A stretch of DNA of 12,913 nucleotides from JBEAUL01 sp041161475 (GTDB lineage Bacteria > Pseudomonadota > Gammaproteobacteria > UBA6186 > Azoamicaceae). The position numbers were made by a program, and so were the translations under genes. Shown here in pieces: positions 7,484-12,913 of the stretch. The stretch is from NCBI GenBank assembly GCA_041161475.1, contig JBEAUL010000083.1:1-12913 (forward strand), in the 5' to 3' direction. Within the stretch, counting starts at the first letter, position 1. Each line of letters starts with the position of its first letter. The notes beneath the pieces were generated by a model that saw nothing but the letters and a program-made list of their open reading frames with translations, had not been told where the DNA came from and ran no database searches.

Positions 7484-7543
7484 GGTATGCTATTTACTAA
7501 TCTTCAAGGACGCATAAAACCGTTGATTCAAAGGAGCATGGAT

Positions 7544-8002
7544 ATGGCCGTTAGACGTAAAAGCGCTACTCGTAGCACCCCAAAAAGAAGCATTCAATCC
7601 GCCAGTCGGAGTCGCATCGCTACTAAATCGAATCGAAGCAGTAGTAACAAAAGCACGACATTGAAATTGGTTAAAAGCCCAAATTTAAGCCACTTAAGCA
7701 AAGCGTGTAACAAAACACAGCTACTTAGCTTGCTATGTGACATGACTGGGCAGTCACGTAAACAAATTCAGCAAACAATGGAATGCTTACAACACATTAT
7801 TACCGCACACATGAAAAAACAAGGCCCAGGTGAATTTGTCATGCCAGGCATGTTAAAAATGAAGTTAAAACATAAACCTGCAACCAAAGCAAGAAAAGGA
7901 ATTAATCCTTTTACCGGAGAGCCAACTACTTTTAAGGCAAAGCCTGCTAGAAATATAGTAAAAATCACCCCACTTAAAAAACTAAAAGAGTTGGCAAACT
8001 AA
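7544..8002 (+). CDS. HU/IHF-family DNA-binding protein with basic N-terminal tail
   Basis: Nucleoid-associated protein of the HU fold. Residues 1-48 form a low-complexity tail rich in Arg, Lys, Ser and Thr, resembling histone-type tails. Residues about 55-150 are an HU-like domain with NKTQLLSLLCDMTGQSRKQI, a conserved GPGEFVMPGMLKMK turn and the arm KPATKARKGINPFTGEPTTF, ending KAKPARNIVKITPLKKLKEL. The sequence resembles tailed HU-like proteins of Legionella and Coxiella relatives. I chose the ATG at 7544 because AAGGAG (7531-7536) is at ideal spacing. An ATG at 7538 is too close, and a frame from 7487 lacks a site. Length is 152 residues. It is followed by a strong terminator, so probably transcribed alone. 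Confidence 0.9.
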   Translation: MAVRRKSATRSTPKRSIQSASRSRIATKSNRSSSNKSTTLKLVKSPNLSHLSKACNKTQLLSLLCDMTGQSRKQIQQTMECLQHIITAHMKKQGPGEFVMPGMLKMKLKHKPATKARKGINPFTGEPTTFKAKPARNIVKITPLKKLKELAN

Positions 8003-8024
8003 TTTTTCTGCCAACGTAAAAATA

Positions 8025-8062
8025 AAAACCAACTTAAGATCAGGGTTTCTTAAGTTGGTTTT
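8025..8062 (+). terminator. Strong terminator after the HU-like gene
   Basis: Perfect 14-bp stem AAAACCAACTTAAG (8025-8038) / CTTAAGTTGGTTTT (8049-8062) with a 10-base loop. It begins 23 bases after the stop. On the minus strand the stem is followed by a better T-rich tract, so it may work in both directions. A second 7-bp hairpin overlaps the stop codon (GTTGGCA 7990-7996 / TGCCAAC 8009-8015). Confidence 0.8.
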
Positions 8063-8195
8063 CAGTTTATTGACTAACAGCGCGCTGTAACCCCTCTTTT
8101 TTACACGCTATGGCTCGACAATAGCTGGGCTTGTATCACACCCCTCATCCATAATACACTGCCCTTTTTAATCAAAAGAGCTTAAGAATTATTAT

Positions 8196-9626
8196 ATGAA
8201 AATGTCAAACGAAAGCTGGGCTTTTCTTTTAAACGAAGTGGCGCAGGGAATCTACGAAAGCAAAAAGCTTGATTTAAGCCATCAAGATTTAAACGATAGC
8301 GACGCCTTGGAACTACGCAAAGCGCTTGAAGGCAACTTTTTTCCCTCTTCCCTAGACCTTTCCTTTAATCGAATCGGAGACGAGGGCGCCATCGCTTTGG
8401 CATCAAGTTACTCTATCATTTCTTTGGATCTTATGGACAATCAAATTGGAGACAAGGGTGCTATAGCGTTGTCAAAAAGCGAATCTATTGAATCTCTGTA
8501 CCTCCTTGGTAACCCAATCGAAAAAGCGGGAAACATTGCTTTGGCAAGAAAAAAATCTATCACTTCTCGAAACCCTTCAAACGAAAAATGGGCTTCTCTT
8601 TTAGCCGAACTGGCATACGGAACTTATCCAAGTGATACACTTGATTTAAGCAATCAACATTTAAAAGATCATAATATATTGGAACTATGCAAAGCCCTTA
8701 AAGGCTCGGTTTATGTCACTTCACTGAATCTTTCAGCTAATCAAATCGGAGATGAGGGCGCCATCGCTTTAGCAAAAAATCGTTCTATCATCGAATTAAA
8801 TCTTTCAGCTAATCAAATCGGAGATAAGGGCACCATAGCCTTAGCCCAAAGCCAATCGATTACTTCTCTGGGCCTTAGGAACAATAAAATTCGAGGCGAA
8901 GGCGCCAAAGCCTTGGCTCAAAATCATTCTATCACCGAACTGAACCTTGGAAACACTCTATTCATTGGAAGCCGTCTACTCACTGAAAACAATCGAATCG
9001 GATCTGAAGGTGCCATAGCCTTAGCGAAAAGTCAGTCTATCACCGCACTGAACCTTGTCGGCAATCAAATCGGAGATAAGGGCGCCATCGCCTTGGCAAA
9101 AAATGAGTCTATCACCGCACTGAAACTTGTCGGCAATCAAATCGGAGATGAGGGCGCCATCGCCTTAGCAAAAAATCAGTCTATCAACGAACTGAACCTT
9201 GGAAATAATCAAATCGGAGATAAGGGCGCTATCGCCTTGGCAAAGAACCTGTTTATAACCACTCTAATCCTGACTTGTAATAAAATACAGGACGCGGGCG
9301 CCATGGCATTTCTACAAAACCAATCTATTACCTTTCTAGATCTAAGCTTGAATCCAAATATTAAGCCTAAGATAAGCCAGCTAATTCTTGATAAGATCTT
9401 TTATTATAATCAAGTAAAACTGCAAAACGAAGCACAAGACGAAGCGCGCCTGTTCACTTGCCGACTCTTTAGAATTCACCGAGATAAAGCGCTTCTTGAT
9501 GAACGCAATTTCTTAAACAACATCCTCCAATTAACAGGAGATAATCGAGTAACGCAAGAAACATTTGAAATACTGACTAAGGAGCGAGAAGAAGCGATTA
9601 CTACTTTACTCCGCTATAAAGAGTGA
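8196..9626 (+). CDS. Leucine-rich-repeat protein with two cap modules, putative effector
   Basis: A 476-residue protein without signal peptide or membrane segments. Residues 3-69 are an N-terminal cap (SNESWAFLLNEVA... LDLSHQDL... GDEGAIALA). Residues 127-193 repeat the same cap with no gaps. Around and after these run LRRs of 24 residues with the pattern NxIGDxGAIALAxxxSITxLxL, about nine in all. They belong to the type with an alpha-helical back face (ribonuclease-inhibitor/GALA-like). Residues 254-265 interrupt the array. Residues from about 405 form a charged helical C-terminal domain shared with the next gene, ending in KEREEAITTLLRYKE. The first ATG is used; the ribosome-binding site is weak. 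The function is unknown. LRR proteins of this kind are often protein-binding effectors in intracellular bacteria, but that is inference. Confidence 0.88.
   Translation: MKMSNESWAFLLNEVAQGIYESKKLDLSHQDLNDSDALELRKALEGNFFPSSLDLSFNRIGDEGAIALASSYSIISLDLMDNQIGDKGAIALSKSESIESLYLLGNPIEKAGNIALARKKSITSRNPSNEKWASLLAELAYGTYPSDTLDLSNQHLKDHNILELCKALKGSVYVTSLNLSANQIGDEGAIALAKNRSIIELNLSANQIGDKGTIALAQSQSITSLGLRNNKIRGEGAKALAQNHSITELNLGNTLFIGSRLLTENNRIGSEGAIALAKSQSITALNLVGNQIGDKGAIALAKNESITALKLVGNQIGDEGAIALAKNQSINELNLGNNQIGDKGAIALAKNLFITTLILTCNKIQDAGAMAFLQNQSITFLDLSLNPNIKPKISQLILDKIFYYNQVKLQNEAQDEARLFTCRLFRIHRDKALLDERNFLNNILQLTGDNRVTQETFEILTKEREEAITTLLRYKE
8739..9302 (+). repeat. 72-bp tandem repeats encoding LRRs
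   Basis: Coding direct repeats with an exact 72-base period. Units begin at 8739, 8811 and 8883, then, after a 36-base insertion, at 8991, 9063, 9135, 9207 and 9279. Units at 9063, 9135 and 9207 are nearly identical at the DNA level (shared AATCAAATCGGAGAT and GGGCGC). This points to recent amplification within the gene. Confidence 0.85.
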
Positions 9627-9659
9627 GATAACATCGACTTCAGGGAAATGAATCTGGAA

Positions 9660-10319
9660 ATGAAAATGTCAAATGAAAAATGGACTTCTCTTTTAGACAA
9701 ACTGGCACAGAGAACTGACACAACTGATACGCTTGATTTAAGCCATCAAGATTTGCAAGATAACAATATCTTGGAACTATGCGAAGCGCTTCAAGACTGT
9801 TATTATGTCCGTTCACTAGACCTTTCATCCAATCACATAGGAGACCAGGGCGCCATCGCTTTGGCTCAAAGTCGATTTATCACTTACTTAGATCTTTCGT
9901 ATAATGTAATTGGAGACGAAGGCGCCATTGCATTATCGCAAAGTCAATCTATCAATAAACTAGATATTGCACTAAATAACCTCACAAATAAGGGCATTAT
10001 AGTATTTCTACAAAACCAATTTTTTATTTCTTTGGATATAAGTGCGAATCCCCTTGTTAGACTTAAAGCAACAAAGGAAGCGCAATTGCTTGATAAAAGC
10101 ATGTCTTATAATCGAGCAAAAAGTCAAAACGAAGCGCGCTTTTTAACTTGCCAACTCTTCAGCCTTCACAAAAATAAAACACTGCTTGAACCCAAGCTCT
10201 TAAACAACATTATTCAATTCACCAGTGGTGATAATCGGGTATCACAGGAAACGCTCGAAACATTGTCCAAAGAACGAGAAGAAGCTATTGCCAGAGTATC
10301 TGCCGCTTTATTTCGCTAG
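9660..10319 (+). CDS. Small leucine-rich-repeat protein, paralogue of the upstream gene
   Basis: About 219 residues with the same layout as its neighbour in reduced form: one cap (SNEKWTSLLDKLA... LDLSHQDL... GDQGAIALA), two to three 24-residue LRRs, and the shared C-terminal domain (EARFLTCQLFSLHKNKTLLE... DNRVSQETLETLSKEREEAI). It ends 14 bases short of one tail feature of the paralogue but keeps the acidic KEREEA. I start at 9660 because MKMSNE then matches the paralogue; an in-frame ATG at 9648 would add four residues, and 9666 has the best spaced GGA. It begins 33 bases after the previous stop, so the two are probably cotranscribed. It meets feoB tail to tail with only 26 bases between. 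The function is unknown. Confidence 0.85.
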   Translation: MKMSNEKWTSLLDKLAQRTDTTDTLDLSHQDLQDNNILELCEALQDCYYVRSLDLSSNHIGDQGAIALAQSRFITYLDLSYNVIGDEGAIALSQSQSINKLDIALNNLTNKGIIVFLQNQFFISLDISANPLVRLKATKEAQLLDKSMSYNRAKSQNEARFLTCQLFSLHKNKTLLEPKLLNNIIQFTSGDNRVSQETLETLSKEREEAIARVSAALFR

Positions 10320-10345
10320 CAAATAGTGTGTCTTAGGGTGATTTC

Positions 10346-11908
10346 TTATTCATTGACCAGCCTAACAAAAATGGATTTTCCTCTGAGGCGATGAGGCCGC
10401 TGCTTTCCCCAAACCCAACCCAACAGATACACGCCTAAGATCATGGTGAAGAGCAAGAGCAATGCCATACCAATATATTCCAGGGCTTGTGTTCCATGAA
10501 TACCCGTCACTTGAAACACTTGATAAAAAATAACTGAAACCACATAGGCTAATCCTGTAGACCATAACACAGATAAAGCAGCCCAATATCGGTTCAGCTC
10601 TTTGGCAATCACAACAACAACCGATATACAAGGAAAATAGAGCAAAACGAACAATAAATATGAAAAAGCGGCTATAGAAGAACCAAAGCTGGACACCATA
10701 AAACGCTGTGCTTCTGGTTTCATTTTATTCGCTTTAAGGCTCAACTCAAAAGGATGACGTATCTTTTCCCCAAAGCTCTGTGCATTTTGCACAATACTGC
10801 CAGCAGCTTCTTTTAATGCATCGGCCAACACAAACGGTTCAGTCCATGATGAGGGTTCCCTGATATCTATGTCATTGTCATTATCCGTAGGATATAAAGC
10901 CCCTAGGCTTCCAACCAATACTTCTTTGGCAAGCATTCCTGTTAACAATCCAACTGTTGCTGGCCAATTGTCTTCTTCAATACCCAAGGGTCTAAAAATA
11001 GGTGTTATCTTTCGTCCAATCCACTCTATGTCTACGCCTGTTAAGGTTTTCAATTCTCCGATACTGCCTAAAACCAAGCAACAAGGAATAATCATCATAC
11101 CGGCCTTTCGAACAAATTTTTTGACACGATGCGCCGATTGACGAATAATCCCCAACCACTCTGGCCAACGATACGCCGGTAAAGACGTATCAAGTATGTC
11201 GGTAGTCAATCCTGAAGGCACGCCTCTGAACCATGCATGCTTAAAAATAAGTACTGTAAAAACAGCAACTAAAATACCAATCAGATACAACATAAAAATA
11301 CATTGATAGCCAGACTCAGCAAAAAAAACGGAGACAAACAAAGCATAAATGGCCAATCGTGCACCACAAGACATAAAGGGCAACATCATAATGGTTAGAA
11401 TGCGATCGCGGGGATTATGCAAAATACGCGTTCCCATCACAGCAGGGACATTACAGCCAAAACCGACCAGTAAAGGAATAAAGGCTTTTCCTGGCAATCC
11501 TATCCAACGGGTTAAATTTTCAGCAATATAAGCAACGCGGGCCATATAGCCCGATTGTTCTAAGGCCCCCAGCCCAACAAAAAGTCCCATCAATACAGGG
11601 ATAAAGGAAGCTGTCAAAGCCATACCTCGCCCAAACGCTGTTATGACATGATTTAACCAGATGGGTGACTGAGCAGGTAATCGCTGTAAGATACCGGATA
11701 TCAGTGCCTGTACGGTTTGTTCAAAAAAATCTTGAAAAATACCGCCAAATCCGATGGCAAAAACAAACAAAGCATACATTACCAATAAAAAAAGGGGTAA
11801 AGACATTACCGGATGCAGGGCTAACTTGTCCCAAGCAACTGACCAACGAGAACGCTGTGTGCGTGGTCCAGTTAAATGTACTGCAGAAGGGCAGATACGG
11901 TGTATCAT
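10346..11908 (-). CDS. feoB: FeoB-type ferrous iron permease lacking the G domain
   Basis: Inner-membrane Fe(II) transporter. The 520 residues match the membrane part of FeoB from its first helix: WDKLALHPVMSLPLFLLVMY, SGYMARVAYI, GLPGKAFIPLLVGFGCNVPAV (first gate, with Cys), PFMSCGARLAIYALF, EEDNWPATVGLLTGMLAKEV, SLGALY, and the second gate LLYFPCISVV. About ten membrane segments are visible. The whole N-terminal GTPase domain, with its GNPNxGK, DxPG and NxxD motifs (about 270 residues in E. coli FeoB), is absent. An in-frame TGA lies 18 bases before the ATG, and no feoA or G-domain gene is in the window. The ribosome-binding site is weak. A Fur box precedes it. It may be a working permease, half of a split system, or a truncated relic whose frame is still open. 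Confidence 0.9.
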   Translation of the reverse strand: MIHRICPSAVHLTGPRTQRSRWSVAWDKLALHPVMSLPLFLLVMYALFVFAIGFGGIFQDFFEQTVQALISGILQRLPAQSPIWLNHVITAFGRGMALTASFIPVLMGLFVGLGALEQSGYMARVAYIAENLTRWIGLPGKAFIPLLVGFGCNVPAVMGTRILHNPRDRILTIMMLPFMSCGARLAIYALFVSVFFAESGYQCIFMLYLIGILVAVFTVLIFKHAWFRGVPSGLTTDILDTSLPAYRWPEWLGIIRQSAHRVKKFVRKAGMMIIPCCLVLGSIGELKTLTGVDIEWIGRKITPIFRPLGIEEDNWPATVGLLTGMLAKEVLVGSLGALYPTDNDNDIDIREPSSWTEPFVLADALKEAAGSIVQNAQSFGEKIRHPFELSLKANKMKPEAQRFMVSSFGSSIAAFSYLLFVLLYFPCISVVVVIAKELNRYWAALSVLWSTGLAYVVSVIFYQVFQVTGIHGTQALEYIGMALLLLFTMILGVYLLGWVWGKQRPHRLRGKSIFVRLVNE

Positions 11909-11936
11909 AATAAGTGCATATGCCTGTCAATCTAAA

Positions 11937-11951
11937 TGAGAATCATTTTCA
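11937..11951 (-). promoter_or_regulatory. Fur box upstream of feoB
   Basis: TGAGAATCATTTTCA matches the 7-1-7 Fur consensus TGATAATNATTATCA at 12 of 14 arm positions. The two arms are near-perfect inverted repeats of each other. It lies 29 bases upstream of the feoB start and overlaps the predicted transcription start, as expected for iron-dependent repression. Confidence 0.8.
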
Positions 11952-11979
11952 TTTTCAAGGAATGGGCACAAAAAGTCAA
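11951..11979 (-). promoter_or_regulatory. Candidate sigma-70 promoter of feoB
   Basis: On the minus strand TTGACT (11974-11979) is followed after 17 bases by GAAAAT (11951-11956). The start site would lie near 11944, inside the Fur box, leaving a leader of about 36 bases. A second candidate, TTGACA (11925-11930) with TATGAT (11904-11909), has a 15-base spacer and would overlap the feoB start codon, so I prefer the first. Confidence 0.45.
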
Positions 11980-11999
11980 TAGAAATCAGCTCATATCGG

Positions 12000-12644
12000 C
12001 TAATCAACCTGTTGTATTAAAGGGCATGCGGCAACCACTAAATCTCGTAATTCAATCAATTGGCCATGAAAAAAATGACTTGCTGTTGGGATTTGCCAAA
12101 ACTGGATAGGGTGCTGTTTAACACTCTGGTCGTACCACTGTTTGACAGAGTCAAATGAAACAATTTCGTCTTGCCCACCCTGAATTACAGCACAATCGGT
12201 AAGGCTTGAGAGGGATACAATTCCTTGAAAATCCATGTGGTGGACAGGGGGTGCAACCAATAACAAGTGCTCTGCGAATACACTTTTTGCTGCTTGGAAA
12301 GCAATCCCTGAACCAAATGAAAATCCCCCTAACCACAATTGGTGATTCGGGTATTTCTGCATAGCCCATGCGATGACCGCTTTTAGATCTGCAGTTTCGC
12401 CAATACCTTGATTGTACTGGCCTTCGCTCTGTCCAACCCCTCTAAAGTTAAATCGTATCGTACTTAACCCTAAGCCATACCAAGCTTTCACGACAGTCGA
12501 CACAACTTTGTTATTGAAGGTACCCTCATGTAAAGGATGCGGATGACAGAAAATACCCACAATGGGCACCAGGGACTGTGTTGTAACACGTGCTTCTAAC
12601 TTACCTGCAGGCCCTGTTAAAAACAGGGCCTCTTCTTTGAACAC
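12000..12644 (-). CDS. Alpha/beta hydrolase (COG2945-like)
   Basis: Cytoplasmic alpha/beta-hydrolase-fold protein of 214 residues with no signal peptide. Visible are CHPHPLHEGTFNNKVV (33-48), typical of this uncharacterised group, FNFRGVGQSEG (65-75), the nucleophile elbow GGFSFGSG with Ser109, GGQDEIV with the likely acid Asp159, and ASHFFHG with the likely catalytic His190. The substrate is not known; members are usually annotated as esterases or dienelactone-hydrolase relatives. The start is a GTG with AGGT about ten bases upstream. It follows the partial membrane gene by 22 bases and may share its transcript. feoB downstream has its own promoter. A perfect hairpin lies within codons 5-12. 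Confidence 0.9.
   Translation of the reverse strand: MFKEEALFLTGPAGKLEARVTTQSLVPIVGIFCHPHPLHEGTFNNKVVSTVVKAWYGLGLSTIRFNFRGVGQSEGQYNQGIGETADLKAVIAWAMQKYPNHQLWLGGFSFGSGIAFQAAKSVFAEHLLLVAPPVHHMDFQGIVSLSSLTDCAVIQGGQDEIVSFDSVKQWYDQSVKQHPIQFWQIPTASHFFHGQLIELRDLVVAACPLIQQVD
12610..12630 (-). repeat. Perfect inverted repeat inside the start of the hydrolase gene
   Basis: GGCCCTGTT (12610-12618) and AACAGGGCC (12622-12630) form a perfect 9-bp stem with a 3-base loop, 14 bases into the coding sequence. No T-run follows on either strand, so it is not a standard terminator. It could affect translation of the mRNA or be coincidental. Confidence 0.6.
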
Positions 12645-12666
12645 TTTGGTTTTTACCTATCTTGTT

Positions 12667-12913
12667 TTATTTACGTCTTTTTACCAATTCAGCGACTTTT
12701 TTTACGCCTGAACCGATGCTGGTTCCAAATACAAATCCTAATATAATGCCGAGGCAGGAGAAAAACAAGTCAAAAGAAACGCCATGCACAGAAAAGGTCA
12801 CAAAAACCCCAACAAGTAGAAAGAGCATCGCAAACAGAGAAAACTGCAATCCATAACTAAACAAAAACCCAATTGCTGCAGAGAACAGTATTGAAATGAC
12901 AATACTGGTAGAA
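12667..12913 (-). CDS. Membrane protein, partial (5' end outside window)
   Basis: The frame is open to the window edge and encodes at least 81 residues. It is strongly hydrophobic, with about three membrane segments, and ends in the basic tail GSGVKKVAELVKRRK, probably cytoplasmic. A TTG at 12862-12864 could act as a start, but the hydrophobic frame continues upstream of it, so I read it as the C-terminal part of a longer protein. I do not recognise the family. It precedes the hydrolase by 22 bases on the same strand. Confidence 0.6.
   Translation of the reverse strand, partial: STSIVISILFSAAIGFLFSYGLQFSLFAMLFLLVGVFVTFSVHGVSFDLFFSCLGIILGFVFGTSIGSGVKKVAELVKRRK

Larger units (their letters stand above)
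7222..7543. other. Divergent intergenic region rplM / HU-like gene
   Basis: A 322-base control region between divergent genes. It holds the minus-strand rplM promoter (7348-7377) and its leader, a small palindrome around 7400-7416 (AAACGA...TCGTTT), and an inverted repeat just upstream of the HU-like gene (7445-7483). I could not identify a convincing promoter for the plus-strand gene. Confidence 0.6.

Noticed and set aside
7463..7491. TTTATT/TATGCT as promoter for the HU-like gene
   Set aside because: Only about half of the -35 positions match; too weak to call.
8739..9302. Regular direct repeats that could suggest a CRISPR array
   Set aside because: The 72-base period has no spacer structure and encodes in-frame LRRs.
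11904..11930. TTGACA/TATGAT as feoB promoter
   Set aside because: The spacer is only 15 bases and the start would lie downstream of the first ATG. The alternative promoter with its start in the Fur box fits better.

Overview
The window looks like a chromosome segment of a gammaproteobacterium, probably host-associated. The evidence is the conserved gammaproteobacterial order rplM-rpsI-petABC-sspA-sspB, an HU-type protein with a basic tail, a Fur-type iron box, and two leucine-rich-repeat (LRR) proteins that look like effectors. Base composition is moderately AT-rich. I would guess a relative of the Legionella/Coxiella group, but nothing here fixes the genus.

Left part (1-7221, all minus strand). 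The reading order is rplM, rpsI, a terminator, a relic of an IS200/IS605-type element, then a compact run petA, petB, petC, sspA, lpoA, sspB, rsmI. This run supplies two ribosomal proteins, the cytochrome bc1 complex, two stringent-starvation proteins (an RNA-polymerase-associated factor and a ClpXP adaptor), a short LpoA-like lipoprotein and a 16S rRNA methyltransferase. Three things are odd. Ribosomal protein S9 carries an acidic insertion of about 44 residues. The LpoA homologue lacks the N-terminal TPR half and sits between sspA and sspB. The spacer between rpsI and petA holds the end of a TnpB-type element with its omega-RNA-like hairpin.

Middle part (7222-10319, plus strand). A divergent intergenic region carries the rplM promoter and an inverted repeat. 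An HU-family protein with a Ser/Arg/Lys-rich tail follows, ending at a perfect 14-bp terminator stem. Next come two tandem paralogous LRR genes (476 and about 219 residues). They share an N-terminal cap, 24-residue repeats and a C-terminal domain that I do not recognise. The larger one contains the cap twice, as if two neighbouring genes had fused.

Right part (10346-12913, minus strand). A partial membrane protein at the window edge is followed by an alpha/beta hydrolase, a promoter with a strong Fur box, and a FeoB-like ferrous iron permease. The permease has the complete membrane domain but no N-terminal G domain, and there is no room for one upstream.

The best leads are the G-domain-less, apparently Fur-controlled FeoB, the S9 insertion, and the modular LRR pair with its unassigned C-terminal domain.
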